DNA of 64,000 bases from Gordonia sihwensis NBRC 108236 (lineage in GTDB: Bacteria; Actinomycetota; Actinomycetes; Mycobacteriales; Mycobacteriaceae), in NCBI RefSeq assembly GCF_000333035.1, contig NZ_BANU01000006.1, positions 124,001 to 188,000 of the forward strand, given 5' to 3'. Numbering within the stretch: position 1 is the stretch's first letter; each line of letters starts with the position of its first letter. The position numbers and the translations under genes were made by a program. The notes under the pieces were generated by a model. The model made no database searches, had not been told where the DNA came from, and saw only the letters and a list, made by a program, of their open reading frames with translations. Below, one piece after another: positions 8,027 through 17,205 of the stretch.

Positions 8027-9646
8027 TCAGTCGAGGGCCTTGCCGCCCTTCTCCTGCAGGGCGATGAGCGCCTGCTTCTCCGCTTCGTGCTGCTCGTGAG
8101 CGATGCGCTCGTTGAGCGCCTGCTCCTCGGCGCTGTCCGGAACCAGCACGGTGCCGGAACCCGGCGACCCCGCTGCGCCGAGCTTGTTCATCCGCTTCGG
8201 CAGCGGTGCACCCTCGTAGGGGAGCGGGATCGGGTGACCGTGGTCGTCGACCGGTCCGAGCGGCTGGTGGATCTCGATGTACTCGCCCTTGGGCTCGCGG
8301 CGGATGATGCCCGTCTCGATGCCGTGTGCGAGGACGTCGCGGTCGCTGCGCTGCAACGACAATGCCCAGCGGTACGCGATGAAGTACACCAGCGGCGGGA
8401 TCACCAGCAGACCGATGCGGCCCATCCAGGTGGTCGCGTTGAGCGAGATGTGGAACTTCAGCGCGATGATGTCGTTCATACAGCTCACCGTGAGGATGAT
8501 GTAGAACGCCAGGGCCATCGCTCCGACCGCCGTGCGCACCGGGGTGTCACGCGGACGCTGCAGCAGGTTGTGGTGCGCGGTGTCGCCGGTCAGCTTCTTC
8601 TCGATCCAGGGGTACGTGAAGAGCAGGCCGAAGATCACGCCGATGACCACAACGACCCAGAAGATCGCGGGGATCGTGTAGTTGCCGAGGTAGAGCTCCC
8701 ACGGCGGCATCAGTCGGGCGAAGCCGTCGGTCCACATCATGTAGATGTCGGGCTGCGAGCCCGCCGAGACCTGCGCCGGGTTGTACGGACCGATGTTCCA
8801 CACCGCATTGATCTGGAAGACGCCGGCCATCAGGGCGAGAACGCCGGTGATGATGGCGAAGAAGGCACCGCCCTTGGCGGCGAACACCGGGAGGATGCGA
8901 ACGCCGACGACGTTCTTCTCGGTGCGGCCGGGGCCGGGGAACTGCGTGTGCTTCTGGTACCAGACCAGAGCCAGGTGAGCACCGATCAGACCCAGGATGA
9001 TGGCCGGGAAGATCAGGATGTGCAGGACGTACAGGCGCGGGATGATGATGTCGCCCGGGAAGTCGCCGCTGAACAGGGCCCACTGGACCCAGGTACCGAT
9101 CAGCGGAATGCCCAGGACGATGCCCGACATCGCGGCGCGAACACCGGTGCCCGAGAGCAGGTCGTCCGGCAGCGAGTACCCGAAGAATCCCTCGAACATC
9201 GCCAGCAGCAGCAGGAAGCAGCCGATGACCCAGTTCGCCTCACGCGGGCGGCGGAACGCGCCGGTGAAGAAGATTCGCATCATGTGGATGATGATCGACG
9301 CGGCGAACAGCAGGGCCGCCCAGTGGTGGATCTGGCGAACGAAGAGTCCGCCGCGGACCTCGAAGGAGAGGTTCAGCGTGGTCTCGTACGCGCGACTCAT
9401 GGTGACGCCGTTGAGCGGCTGGTAGGCGCCGTCGTAGATGACGTGAGCCATCGACGGGTCGAAGAACAGAGTCAGGTACGTACCGGACAGCAACAGGATG
9501 ATGAAGCTGTACAGCGCGATCTCGCCCAGCAGGAACGACCAGTGGGTGGGGAAGACCTTGTTGATCTGTCGACGCATACCGGCCGCGAGGTGGTACCGCG
9601 AGTCGACCTCTTCTGCCTGCGTGGCGAGGCGGTCAGCGATCGTCAT
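8027..9646 (-). CDS. qcrB: cytochrome bc1 complex cytochrome b subunit
   Basis: Membrane subunit of the menaquinol:cytochrome c oxidoreductase holding haems bL and bH and the quinol sites; in this group it forms a supercomplex with the aa3 oxidase. The 539-aa protein has the usual eight or more helices: [26 protein letters not shown] carries haem-ligand histidines and [16 protein letters not shown] the quinol-site loop. A C-terminal cytoplasmic tail rich in Glu, Lys and Ala extends beyond the canonical fold, as in Rv2196. The ATG at 9646 overlaps the qcrA stop by four bases (ATGA), implying coupled translation. Target region of Q203-type inhibitors in mycobacteria. Confidence 0.96.
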   Translation of the reverse strand: MTIADRLATQAEEVDSRYHLAAGMRRQINKVFPTHWSFLLGEIALYSFIILLLSGTYLTLFFDPSMAHVIYDGAYQPLNGVTMSRAYETTLNLSFEVRGGLFVRQIHHWAALLFAASIIIHMMRIFFTGAFRRPREANWVIGCFLLLLAMFEGFFGYSLPDDLLSGTGVRAAMSGIVLGIPLIGTWVQWALFSGDFPGDIIIPRLYVLHILIFPAIILGLIGAHLALVWYQKHTQFPGPGRTEKNVVGVRILPVFAAKGGAFFAIITGVLALMAGVFQINAVWNIGPYNPAQVSAGSQPDIYMMWTDGFARLMPPWELYLGNYTIPAIFWVVVVIGVIFGLLFTYPWIEKKLTGDTAHHNLLQRPRDTPVRTAVGAMALAFYIILTVSCMNDIIALKFHISLNATTWMGRIGLLVIPPLVYFIAYRWALSLQRSDRDVLAHGIETGIIRREPKGEYIEIHQPLGPVDDHGHPIPLPYEGAPLPKRMNKLGAAGSPGSGTVLVPDSAEEQALNERIAHEQHEAEKQALIALQEKGGKALD

Positions 9647-10794
9647 GACTTACGCTCCCAGAATGCCGGTCCGACGGGCTCGATGAAGTCGCCGTTGGCG
9701 ACCATGTAGCCCTGGTTGTTAACACTGATGGGCAGCTGCGCCAGCGCACGTGCGGCCGGTCCGAAGACCGCCTTGCCGTACTCGAGGGCGTTGAACTGCG
9801 ACTGGTGGCACGGGCAGAGGATCCGGTTGGTCTGCTGCTCGTACAGCGAGGTCGGGCAACCCAGGTGACTGCAGACCTTCGTGTAGGCGTAGTAGTCGCC
9901 GTAGTTGAAGCTCTCCTGGCCCTTGCGCTTGATGACGCGCTCGGCGTCGGCCGGACGCAGGCGGATCAGCATGACGGGGTTGCGGACCGCGCGAAGACCC
10001 TCGAGCAGCTTGTGGCGGGACTCCTCGGTCTCGCCGTAGCCGTCGGAGACGCGCCACGGGAAGACGGTCTCCATGGCGCCGGCGTCGAGGTCTTCCGGTC
10101 GGACCAGGGCCACCTGGTACGGGTTGCCGGTGTCGCGGCGCAGGAAGACGGTCTCGCCCTTGGTCTCGTTGTAGATCGGCGACCAACCGGTGTGCCACAG
10201 GGGAGCGTCGTCGCCCTTGGCCCACGGGTTCTTGATGAAGCCGCCGATCGCGGCGACGCCGCCGGCCACCGACAGTGCGCCGAGGCCGAAGACCGCCGAA
10301 CCGATGATCATCTTGCGGCGGGGGAGGGTGGAGGTCTCCAGCGTGTCGTCGAGTTCAGCGACGATGGTCTGCTTGTCTACCTCCGCCGAACCGCCGTCGT
10401 GACGATCCTGCACCGAGATCTCGGCCGGGATGAACCGCTTGGTCAGCTGAACGACGCCGAATCCGAACGACAGGATCGAGAGACCGAAGGTGACGCCGAG
10501 CAGAGGCGTGTACAGGGTGTAAGCCCAGTAGCCCGACTCGTCCGGCATGCGGAACTGCCATTCATTCCAGATGAACAGCGCGAAGCCGGCGATGGCGAAG
10601 AGGCCTGCCAGCACGAACCAGATCGCGACAGCGAACTCGGCGCGCTTCTCGGCCTTCGTGCCCGGCTCGGGGAAACGCTCGGCGCGGTGGATGATCTCCA
10701 CTCCGTCGAGGTTGGTACCGAGACGGACCTTCTCGTCGCGAGACATTGCGGCGAGTTCGTCGTCGGACGGGACGTCCTTACTCGTGTCGCTCAA
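9643..10794 (-). CDS. qcrA: cytochrome bc1 complex Rieske iron-sulfur subunit
   Basis: Carries the [2Fe-2S] cluster that takes the first electron from menaquinol. The 383-aa protein has a charged cytoplasmic N-terminus, three membrane helices (actinobacterial type, against one in most bacteria) and a C-terminal Rieske domain. The domain has cluster motifs CSHLGC (near 305) and CPCHQSQF (near 326). The start is taken as TTG 10794: it overlaps the qcrC stop as TTGA and begins [17 protein letters not shown], as family members do; reading further upstream enters qcrC without resemblance. The middle gene of the qcrC-qcrA-qcrB run with overlaps at both ends. Corresponds to Rv2195. Confidence 0.93.
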   Translation of the reverse strand: MSDTSKDVPSDDELAAMSRDEKVRLGTNLDGVEIIHRAERFPEPGTKAEKRAEFAVAIWFVLAGLFAIAGFALFIWNEWQFRMPDESGYWAYTLYTPLLGVTFGLSILSFGFGVVQLTKRFIPAEISVQDRHDGGSAEVDKQTIVAELDDTLETSTLPRRKMIIGSAVFGLGALSVAGGVAAIGGFIKNPWAKGDDAPLWHTGWSPIYNETKGETVFLRRDTGNPYQVALVRPEDLDAGAMETVFPWRVSDGYGETEESRHKLLEGLRAVRNPVMLIRLRPADAERVIKRKGQESFNYGDYYAYTKVCSHLGCPTSLYEQQTNRILCPCHQSQFNALEYGKAVFGPAARALAQLPISVNNQGYMVANGDFIEPVGPAFWERKS

Positions 10795-11693
10795 TTTCGT
10801 GATCCAATCCACATTGCGCCGGCGACGACCGCCGTCACGCCGACAACCCACATGACGATGCCCTCAGAGACCGGACCGAAACCGCCCAGTCCGTAACCGC
10901 CGCTGGGGTTGGCGGTGTCCACGTAACGGACGTAGCCGATGATGTTCTTCTTCTCGTCCACCGACAGCTGACGGTTCGAGAACTTGGGCATGTTCTGCGG
11001 TCCGGTGAGCATCGCGGTGTAGAGCTGCTGCGGGTTGACGTCCGTCAGCGGGGGAGCGAACTTACCGCCCGAGAGAGCGCCGCCACGACCGGTGAAGTTG
11101 TGGCAGGAGGCGCAGTTGAGACGGAACAGCTCCGAACCGCGGCCGATGTCGGTGCCGCGCAGCGAGTCCATCGCGAGGACGGGGAAGCCGTCCTTGTACT
11201 TGATGTTGCCGTCGGCGTCCTTCTCGTACATGACCGACGGACCGCCGCCCATCGCCTGGATGTAGGCGCCGAGCTGGTCGATCTGAGCCTCAGTGAACTT
11301 GGCGGGCTTGCGCTGCGCCTGAGCCTCGTTGCGCGAGGCCGGCATGCGGCCGCTGGAGACCTGGAAGTACACCGCGGCGTCACCGACGCCGATGAGCGAC
11401 GGACCGCGGTCCCGGACGCCCTCGAGGTTGGCGCCGTGGCAGGTGATGCAGGAGGTGTCGTACAGCTGCTTGCCTGCGGCGACGGAGCTCGCGCTCTTGT
11501 CGTCGGCGGTCGCGACCTGCGGCTTGGGCGAGATCAATGCGGCGATGATGCCGGTGGCGATCAGGCCCAGCAGAAGGAAGATGGTGCCGCTGGCTCGGCG
11601 ACGGAGCTTGCGACGCCGCTTAGCGCGCGCGGCGTCGTTGTTGTCATCGGACGGGTCGCGGTCTTCCGGCGAACTCGGTGGAGATGATCTCAT
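10791..11693 (-). CDS. qcrC: cytochrome bc1 complex dihaem cytochrome c subunit
   Basis: Electron carrier linking the Rieske centre to the CuA of the oxidase; actinobacteria lack soluble cytochrome c and use this dihaem subunit. The 300-aa protein has a basic N-terminus ([11 protein letters not shown]), a membrane helix near residues 36-54, and two haem-binding motifs, C82-I-T-C85-H86 and C194-A-S-C197-H198. A C-terminal helix anchors it. The ATG at 11693 gives the family's usual length. No convincing Shine-Dalgarno precedes it. The gene lies 81 bp downstream of ctaE and its stop overlaps the qcrA start. Corresponds to Rv2194. Confidence 0.96.
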   Translation of the reverse strand: MRSSPPSSPEDRDPSDDNNDAARAKRRRKLRRRASGTIFLLLGLIATGIIAALISPKPQVATADDKSASSVAAGKQLYDTSCITCHGANLEGVRDRGPSLIGVGDAAVYFQVSSGRMPASRNEAQAQRKPAKFTEAQIDQLGAYIQAMGGGPSVMYEKDADGNIKYKDGFPVLAMDSLRGTDIGRGSELFRLNCASCHNFTGRGGALSGGKFAPPLTDVNPQQLYTAMLTGPQNMPKFSNRQLSVDEKKNIIGYVRYVDTANPSGGYGLGGFGPVSEGIVMWVVGVTAVVAGAMWIGSRN

Positions 11694-11774
11694 CTGTGAC
11701 TCTCTACTAAGCGGTTTGGACTGAATGTATGTGAACCGGTCCGGCGGGCCGGCCGGTTCTTCGGCCGCCGGGGG

Positions 11775-12386
11775 CTACCGGATGAAGTAAATGACGACGA
11801 ACAGCGCGATCCACACCACGTCGACGAAGTGCCAGTAGTACGAGACGACGATCGCAGCTGTCGCCTGCGCCGGAGTGAACTTCGACAGGCGTGTGCGGAT
11901 GAGGAGGAAGACGAACGCGAGGAGACCGCCGATGACGTGCATGCCGTGGAAACCGGTCGCCATGTAGAAGACCGACCCGTATGCGCTCGACGAGAGCGTG
12001 GTGCCCTCGTTGATGAGCGAGTAGTACTCGTAGGCCTGGCCGCACACGAAGAAGGTGCCCATCAGCAGGGTCAGCGTGTACCAGCGACGAAGGCCGTACA
12101 CGTCGCCGCGCTCGGCGGCGAAGACACCTGCCTGGCAGGTGAACGAACTGAGAATCAGAACCGTGGTCACCGGCACGGCGAGCCAGAGGTTCAGATGTGT
12201 CGGCGGCTGCGGCCAGCCGTCCGATGCATTGGCCCGAGCGACGAAATACATCGCGAAGAGGCCAGCGAAGAACATCAATTCGCTCGACAGCCACACGATG
12301 GTGCCGACGCTGACCATGTTCGGACGGTTCAGCGAGTGCACGCGTGAGGTGATGGCGGTTTCTGAGTTACCCACAGCGCTAGTCAC
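11775..12386 (-). CDS. ctaE: cytochrome c oxidase subunit III
   Basis: Core membrane subunit of the aa3 oxidase. GTG 12386 gives 203 aa, the same length as Rv2193. The protein reads [23 protein letters not shown], with the conserved Glu in the first helix, and ends [22 protein letters not shown]. Five helices are predicted, the short five-helix form of subunit III. The frame stays open far upstream across the trpD promoter region, but that part is low-complexity shadow. First gene of the ctaE-qcrC-qcrA-qcrB block; a CATACT box 6 nt before the start may allow a leaderless transcript, weakly supported. Confidence 0.94.
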   Translation of the reverse strand: MTSAVGNSETAITSRVHSLNRPNMVSVGTIVWLSSELMFFAGLFAMYFVARANASDGWPQPPTHLNLWLAVPVTTVLILSSFTCQAGVFAAERGDVYGLRRWYTLTLLMGTFFVCGQAYEYYSLINEGTTLSSSAYGSVFYMATGFHGMHVIGGLLAFVFLLIRTRLSKFTPAQATAAIVVSYYWHFVDVVWIALFVVIYFIR

Positions 12387-12517
12387 AAGAGAAGTATGAC
12401 GGTTCGTAGTAACCGTTGACCACCCGGGTCGGAAAATTGCTCGAAGTCGCCTGCTTTCCGCAGGTAGAGCCGATGACGACGAGTCTACCGGCGTGTCCTG
12501 AGACCAGGATGAGGGTT

Positions 12518-12523
12518 TACGGT
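12518..12523 (+). promoter_or_regulatory. -10 box in front of the leaderless uORF
   Basis: TACGGT followed by 7 nt (GGACGCC) and then ATG 12531, the same geometry as at adoK, trpD and metF in this window. Confidence 0.55.
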
Positions 12524-12530
12524 GGACGCC

Positions 12531-12557
12531 ATGACGATATGGCGTGAGGTGGCGTGA
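12531..12557 (+). CDS. putative leaderless 8-codon upstream ORF (MTIWREVA)
   Basis: ATG 12531 lies 7 nt behind a -10 box, so RNA would begin at or next to the codon. The frame reads Met-Thr-Ile-Trp-Arg-Glu-Val-Ala then TGA 12555-12557, whose last base is the A of the next ATG (TGATG). The sequence GAGGTGG within it would serve as Shine-Dalgarno for that downstream gene. The arrangement implies that ribosomes loading on the leaderless codon deliver translation to the unknown gene by termination-reinitiation. It is too short to judge by codon use; support is geometric only. Confidence 0.45.
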   Translation: MTIWREVA

Positions 12558-13021
12558 TGGTCTCGTGGAAGCTGCCCTGGCGCAGTGACGCCGCGCGCGC
12601 ACCCGAGCCCGTGGTGGGCGATCCGGATCTGCGGGTGGTCGTCTCCGGCACCGACGAGACGGTCGCGAGTTCGGTGGCATTGGCGCAGGCGGGGTTCGCC
12701 TCGACCGAGGCGGTGGTTCTGCGGCATGTGGTGCGACTGCCCGCCTCGGCGGTCGGCGGGGTCCTCGAGCGTGTCGGTGCGGACGGTTACGCGGTCGACG
12801 AGAGTCCGGTGGATGAGCGTGTGGTGGCTGCGGGGCCCGACGCAGCGGACGACGCGCTGACGACCCTCGCGCTTGCTCGGGTGATGCCGGTGGATGCGGT
12901 GGCGCTCTCTCGGGAGCGGGCCCGCATCGCGAGCATGGTCTCGCGCGCGGAGGGGGCCGTCGTCGGTTGGGCGGTGCTGCGGCCGGCGGGTGCCGGGGAA
13001 GCCGGTGCGCCCCGTCGCTGA
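12557..13021 (+). CDS. conserved-looking protein of unknown function
   Basis: I do not recognise the family. The 154-aa protein starts [17 protein letters not shown] and continues with a regular alternation of hydrophobic strands and helices ([51 protein letters not shown]). It ends in a Gly/Ala/Arg tail. No signal peptide, membrane helix or metal motif is seen. The strand-helix pattern with a repeated R/V-rich core suggests a small alpha/beta (ferredoxin-like) fold, which is a guess. It sits between ctaE (divergent) and trpD (same strand, 55 bp downstream), where M. tuberculosis has no counterpart. Third-position G/C bias fits a real gene. Confidence 0.6.
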   Translation: MVSWKLPWRSDAARAPEPVVGDPDLRVVVSGTDETVASSVALAQAGFASTEAVVLRHVVRLPASAVGGVLERVGADGYAVDESPVDERVVAAGPDAADDALTTLALARVMPVDAVALSRERARIASMVSRAEGAVVGWAVLRPAGAGEAGAPRR

Positions 13022-13063
13022 ACTGCGGCGGATACTCCGCTGACGCGTCCGGGAGGCTGCCGT

Positions 13064-13069
13064 TAGGGT
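13064..13069 (+). promoter_or_regulatory. -10 box, leaderless start of trpD
   Basis: TAGGGT followed by GGTTCGC and GTG 13077. It overlaps the upstream in-frame GTG 13068, which would lie inside the -10 box, so that start can be excluded if this promoter is used. Confidence 0.6.
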
Positions 13070-13076
13070 GGTTCGC

Positions 13077-14165
13077 GTGACTGCTGACGACGTGACTGCC
13101 GCCGAGAACGCTTACACCTGGCCGTATGTACTCGGCAAAGTGACCGATCGGGTCGATCTGACGGTGGACGAGGCGGCGTGGGCGATGCGCGAGATCATGT
13201 CCGACGCGGCGACCGGCGCACAGATCGCCGCGTTCGGTGTCGGCGTCAAAATGAAGGGCGCCTCGTCGTCGGAGTTGCGAGGGCTGTCGGAGGCGATGCT
13301 CGCGCTCGCGAACCGCATCGAGGTGTCGGGGGCGGCGGTCGACATCGTCGGGACCGGGGGCGACCGCTCCCACACCGTCAACATCTCCACGATGACATCG
13401 GTGGTCGTGGCCGCTCTGGGTGTTCCGGTGGTGAAGCACGGGAACCGTGCGGCCTCGTCGAAGAGCGGCGGAGCCGACGTGCTCGAGGCGCTCGGCGTGG
13501 CGATCACGCTGCCGCCAGCCGCGGTCCAGCAGTGCGTCGAGGAACTCGGTATCGGCTTCTGCTTCGCGCCGGTCTTTCATCCGGCCTTCCGCTTCACAGG
13601 ACCGCCGCGCAGTCAGATCGGCATTCCGACGGTCTTCAACGTGCTCGGGCCGCTGACGAATCCGGCGTCGCCGGAAGCCGGACTCATCGGCTGCGCCTTC
13701 TCCGACCTCGCGCCGGTGCTGGCGCAGGCCTTCGCAGAGCGCGGCAACCGGGTGCTTCTGGTTCGAGGCGACGACGGTCTCGACGAGTTGACGACCACCA
13801 CCACCTCCACCGTGTGGCAGATCATCGGCGGCCGTTCCCGCGAACTGACCCTCGATCCCCGAGATCTCGGAATCGATCTCGTCGAGCTGTCAGCCCTGCA
13901 GGGCGGAGACGCTTCGGTCAACGCGCAGATCGCCCGTGAGATGTTCGCCGGTGCCCGCGGTGCGGTGCGTGACGCGGTGGTCCTCAACGCCGCGGCCGCT
14001 GTGGTCGCCTTCGAACAGGACGAGATGTTCACTCAGGAGGAGTTCATCGCGGCGATGCGCGATGCTCTCGCGAGGGTCGAGGCCGTGATCGACTCGGGCG
14101 GGGCGGCGGACCTGCTGTCGCGCTGGGCGCAGGTCAGCAACCGCCTCGCCGCCGAGCACGGCTGA
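13077..14165 (+). CDS. trpD: anthranilate phosphoribosyltransferase
   Basis: Second step of tryptophan synthesis: joins anthranilate to PRPP. The 362-aa protein has the family's PRPP loop [18 protein letters not shown] (near residues 90-107), the [21 protein letters not shown] segment that follows, and [18 protein letters not shown]. The leaderless GTG 13077 ([15 protein letters not shown]) is preferred over GTG 13068 because of the promoter. It corresponds to Rv2192c and stands alone, without other trp genes, as in mycobacteria. Convergent with the AraC-type gene 3 bp beyond its stop, leaving almost no room for a terminator. Confidence 0.95.
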   Translation: MTADDVTAAENAYTWPYVLGKVTDRVDLTVDEAAWAMREIMSDAATGAQIAAFGVGVKMKGASSSELRGLSEAMLALANRIEVSGAAVDIVGTGGDRSHTVNISTMTSVVVAALGVPVVKHGNRAASSKSGGADVLEALGVAITLPPAAVQQCVEELGIGFCFAPVFHPAFRFTGPPRSQIGIPTVFNVLGPLTNPASPEAGLIGCAFSDLAPVLAQAFAERGNRVLLVRGDDGLDELTTTTTSTVWQIIGGRSRELTLDPRDLGIDLVELSALQGGDASVNAQIAREMFAGARGAVRDAVVLNAAAAVVAFEQDEMFTQEEFIAAMRDALARVEAVIDSGGAADLLSRWAQVSNRLAAEHG

Positions 14166-14167
14166 TC

Positions 14168-14959
14168 TCACCCTCCCGCGCGGTAGCGGCTCGGGGTGAA
14201 CCCGAGCACCGAGGCGAAGTCGCGTGTCATATGGGCGTGATCGGTGTAGCCGAGCTCGGCGGCGATCTCGGCGAGGGATTCGTCCGGCCGTGTCCGGACG
14301 CGGTGCGCCGCCTCCTGCAGTCGACGGCGGCGGATCAACGCCGCCGGTGACAGGCCGACGTACTTGGCGGTGAGGCGCTGCAGGGTCCGTTCGCTGATCC
14401 CGAAGAGTTCGGCCGATTGATCGACCCGGATCAGAGCGGGGTCGGACTCGAGCGCGGTCACCGCGCGGTTCGCGAGCAGCGCCTCGTCGGTGAGCGACGC
14501 GCGAGCCCGCAGCCACCGTCCCACCGTCTCGGCAGCGGCCGCGGGGTCGGGCGGGGAGCCCATTCCAGTGGTCATCTCAGTGCTCACCGCGGCGTGCAGG
14601 TCCGGTGCGGACACCACGGTGACGGTGTCGAGATGTTCGGCGGGACGGATGGGGAGTGCTCCTGCGGCCGCGGGCCGCAGGAGTGCTCCAACGGCCCATC
14701 CTGTTCCTGCCAGGTCCCGATGACTGATCCGGGTGGTCGCACCGGCCACCACGACGTGATCGTGCTGAACCACCAGATTCAGGGCGCCGAAGCCGATGAC
14801 CTCCTGGCGGCTGACACGGCCGGTCGGCAGCTGCCAGCGGCAGATCCAGAACCACCGGACCAGGTCGGCCGTCGCGCCGATGGCGGGAAGTCGATGGAAC
14901 TCGGGAAGCGACTCGGGGCGCAGGACGCCTCGGTCGGACGGGACATCGGGGCGCGTCAC
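14168..14959 (-). CDS. AraC-family transcriptional regulator with DUF6597-like N-terminus
   Basis: Likely DNA-binding regulator, 263 aa. The C-terminal third is a two-helix-turn-helix AraC domain: SAELFGISERTLQRLTAKYVGLSPAALIRRRRLQEAA and then LAEIAAELGYTDHAHMTRDFASVLGFTPSRYR. The N-terminal part (LVRWFWICRW, VIGFGALNLVVQHD) resembles the sensing domain usual in this subfamily. GTG 14959 overlaps the stop of the upstream RAM-domain gene (GTGA), so both are made from one message by coupled translation. The frame upstream of 14959 is out-of-frame sequence of that gene. The ligand is unknown; amino-acid or tryptophan-related sensing is suggested only by the neighbour domains. Confidence 0.8.
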   Translation of the reverse strand: MTRPDVPSDRGVLRPESLPEFHRLPAIGATADLVRWFWICRWQLPTGRVSRQEVIGFGALNLVVQHDHVVVAGATTRISHRDLAGTGWAVGALLRPAAAGALPIRPAEHLDTVTVVSAPDLHAAVSTEMTTGMGSPPDPAAAAETVGRWLRARASLTDEALLANRAVTALESDPALIRVDQSAELFGISERTLQRLTAKYVGLSPAALIRRRRLQEAAHRVRTRPDESLAEIAAELGYTDHAHMTRDFASVLGFTPSRYRAGG

Positions 14960-15234
14960 GCCTCGCCGATCGAGAACCCGCCCTCCACCTCGGCGCTGGC
15001 GTAACTGCGGAACGCGATGTGCGTGGCACTCGTGCGGACACCGGGAAGACGGTTGATGGCGCCGGTCACCACCGAGGCGATCTCCTCGTGATTGCGCACC
15101 CGGACCTTGGCGATCAGGTCCACGTCGCCGGCGCACGAGTACACCTCGGTGACGCCCGGGATCTCGGCGACGGCCTGGGCCGTCTCGGGGATCTGATGGA
15201 TGTCGGCTCCGATGAGAACGATGGCGGTGATCAT
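14956..15234 (-). CDS. stand-alone Lrp/AsnC ligand-binding (RAM) domain protein
   Basis: The 92-aa protein is a single AsnC_trans_reg (RAM) domain: MITAIVLIGADIHQIPETA, then IPGVTEVYSCAGDVDLIAKVRVRN and LPGVRTSATHIAFRSYA. There is no helix-turn-helix, so it cannot bind DNA alone; such proteins bind amino acids and form oligomers. ATG 15234 lies 7 nt behind TAGAGT, giving a leaderless message. The stop overlaps the AraC-type gene start, so a joint function is plausible: the RAM domain may sense an amino acid and modulate or report to the AraC protein. That partnership is an inference from gene overlap. Confidence 0.85.
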   Translation of the reverse strand: MITAIVLIGADIHQIPETAQAVAEIPGVTEVYSCAGDVDLIAKVRVRNHEEIASVVTGAINRLPGVRTSATHIAFRSYASAEVEGGFSIGEA

Positions 15235-15241
15235 GGGCTCG

Positions 15242-15247
15242 ACTCTA
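15242..15247 (-). promoter_or_regulatory. -10 box, leaderless start of the RAM-AraC pair
   Basis: Minus-strand TAGAGT, 7 nt before ATG 15234. It lies 20 bp beyond the stop of the DnaQ-UvrC gene on the same strand, so the pair has its own promoter. Confidence 0.5.
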
Positions 15248-15266
15248 GTGGCTTGCCGCCAGGCCG

Positions 15267-17027
15267 TTAGCGACTCGTCGCCTCGCGCGCCGATCGCGCA
15301 ATGCGTGCGAAGTCGCGCCAGCGCTCGGCCGCGCCGATCGGCAATGAGAGCTGGTCGCTCACGTCGACCAACCGCGTACCGGACTCGTACAGCCATCGCT
15401 CGATCAGCGCCGTCTCCTCGGCAGGCGCACCGGCGAGCGGTCCGCTGTCGTCGGCCGGGGGCAACACGGTCGTGGACGCGGCTCTGAGTCGTTCGACGAC
15501 CGCCATCGGGGCCACGCCGCGAGCCGCGTGCGCGGAGCCGGCCAGGCGCCCGTATCTGACGACGCTCAGCTCCCAGCCGCCGGCACCGTCGGGCCGTGCG
15601 CCCACGACCTCCGGCCGCTGCGCCACCGCCGCGAGCCGCTGCGTCCGGGCGAGGGTCTCGATGGTCGCCGACAGCCGGTCGCGCGCCCGGGCCGCCGACT
15701 CGAACCGGCGCTGCTGGGCCAGGTACTCGACGCGTTCGCACAGAACCGCGAGAAGCGAGTCGGACCGTCCCGAGATCAGGTCGCGTACGGCCTCGACTCG
15801 GCAGAGGTAGTCCGGCAGCGTCTGCGGGCGGTCACTGGCGGCGCGGCACGTTCCCGGCAGCGTCGCGACGAGCGGATCCGGCAGTCGTCCCGCCTCCGTC
15901 GGCCCCTCACACCAGTGGTGACTCGCCTTCTTCAGGTCGGCGCCGCACGTCCGCAGCCCCGCCGCCCCGGAGAGGACGTCCGCCACCTCCAGCGCGACCG
16001 CCCGGCTCGTCACCGGCCCGAGCGATTCGGTCCCCGGCGTGCGCGACACCTTGAGGCGCGGGAAGCGCTCGGCGGTCAGGGTGATCCACCAGCCCCGCTG
16101 CGGATTGCGGGAGCGGCGATTGTAGGACGGCTTGTGGACTCCGAGGAGTCGCAGTTCGGCGACCCCGGCCTCCAGCGCATGAGCGCACTCGACGTGATCG
16201 ACGCGGGTCGCGAGTGAGACCATCTCGGCGATCCGGGTGCGGGTGTCGCTTCCGTTGAAGTACCCGGAGACGCGACGGTGGAGGTCGACGGCGGTACCTA
16301 TATATAGGACCTCCTCCGACGGACCGCGGAAGAGGTAGACGCCGGGCCGATGGGGGAGCCCGGACGCCATCGTGCGTTTGGCGCGCATCGCCGGCGTCGC
16401 CCGGGGCAGATACGTGGTCAGATCGCCCACCGTTCGCACCCCCTGGTCGCCGACGCGCTCCAGAAGTCGATGGAAGACGTCGACCGTGGCACGGGCGTCG
16501 TCCAGCGCACGGTGGGTCGGCCGGACCGAGACGTCGAACAGATCGGCCAGCGCGAAGAGTTTGACGCTCGGCGCCTCCTGCCTGCTCAGAATCCGTCGGG
16601 CCATCACCACAGTGCACAGGGACGCGGAGAACGGCCACGGCAGGCCCGCTCGGGCAGCGCTCCTCCGCAGGAACCCCATGTCGAAGCGGGCGTTGTGCGC
16701 CACCAGGACGCACCCGCGGGCGAACTCGACGAAGGACGGCAGCACCGCCTCGACGGCTGGCGCGTCGTAGAGCATGGCGGTGGTGATTCCGGTGAGGGCG
16801 ACGATCTGCGGCGGGATCGCGCGCCCGGGGTCGACCAGCGTCGCGAACTCGCCGAGCACTTCGCCTCCGCGGATCTTGACCGCACCGATCTCGGTGATGC
16901 GGTCGTTCTCCGGACTGCCGCCCGTGGTCTCGAGGTCGACCACCACGAAGGTGGTCTCCCGCAATGGAGCGGAGGTGAACTCGTCGGCCTCGGGAAGGTC
17001 GGCGAACGACAGCTGTTCGACGGTCAT
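15267..17027 (-). CDS. DnaQ-like 3'-5' exonuclease fused to UvrC-like GIY-YIG domain
   Basis: The 586-aa protein joins two nuclease modules. Residues about 27-190 are a DEDDh exonuclease (VVDLETTGGSPENDRITEIGA, then HNARFDMGFL and HRALDDARATVDVFHRLL). Residues about 225-310 are a GIY-YIG domain like UvrC's N-terminus (GVYLFRGPSEEVLYIGTAVDLHRRV...NRRSRNPQRGWW). The C-terminal 270 residues include a UvrC/UvrB-type helical motif (LCERVEYLAQQRRFESAARARDRL). The same fusion is Rv2191 in M. tuberculosis and probably acts in DNA repair or proofreading; no role is proven. The start ATG 17027 has a TACGGT box 6 nt upstream, suggesting a leaderless transcript. Confidence 0.88.
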   Translation of the reverse strand: MTVEQLSFADLPEADEFTSAPLRETTFVVVDLETTGGSPENDRITEIGAVKIRGGEVLGEFATLVDPGRAIPPQIVALTGITTAMLYDAPAVEAVLPSFVEFARGCVLVAHNARFDMGFLRRSAARAGLPWPFSASLCTVVMARRILSRQEAPSVKLFALADLFDVSVRPTHRALDDARATVDVFHRLLERVGDQGVRTVGDLTTYLPRATPAMRAKRTMASGLPHRPGVYLFRGPSEEVLYIGTAVDLHRRVSGYFNGSDTRTRIAEMVSLATRVDHVECAHALEAGVAELRLLGVHKPSYNRRSRNPQRGWWITLTAERFPRLKVSRTPGTESLGPVTSRAVALEVADVLSGAAGLRTCGADLKKASHHWCEGPTEAGRLPDPLVATLPGTCRAASDRPQTLPDYLCRVEAVRDLISGRSDSLLAVLCERVEYLAQQRRFESAARARDRLSATIETLARTQRLAAVAQRPEVVGARPDGAGGWELSVVRYGRLAGSAHAARGVAPMAVVERLRAASTTVLPPADDSGPLAGAPAEETALIERWLYESGTRLVDVSDQLSLPIGAAERWRDFARIARSAREATSR

Positions 17028-17033
17028 GGCCGA

Positions 17034-17039
17034 ACCGTA
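17034..17039 (-). promoter_or_regulatory. -10 box, leaderless start of the DnaQ-UvrC gene
   Basis: Minus-strand TACGGT, 6 nt before ATG 17027. Confidence 0.5.
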
Positions 17040-17205
17040 CGGCGGGGCTCTGACAGCCCCGGCCCGACGCGCTTCGACGGACGGAGATGTCGTAGGGGCG
17101 TCGTAGTCTCCACCCGAGGTCGACGGCGACGAGACGTCTTCGGGTCGCGGACAACGTGATTGCCCGGTTTCGCCGTCTCCACCGAGATGATGAGAGGCAG
17201 ATCAC

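Noticed and set aside
8087-9709. 540-aa frame antisense to qcrB
   Set aside because: Antisense shadow with shadow-like charged composition.
12557-12600. Homology between the unknown protein start ([10 protein letters not shown]) and the DUF3043 start (KLPWKSDAA)
   Set aside because: The resemblance stops after about ten residues; likely chance or a shared N-terminal composition.
12387-13580. Upstream extension of the ctaE frame
   Set aside because: It overlaps trpD in antisense and ends exactly at family length when started at GTG 12386.
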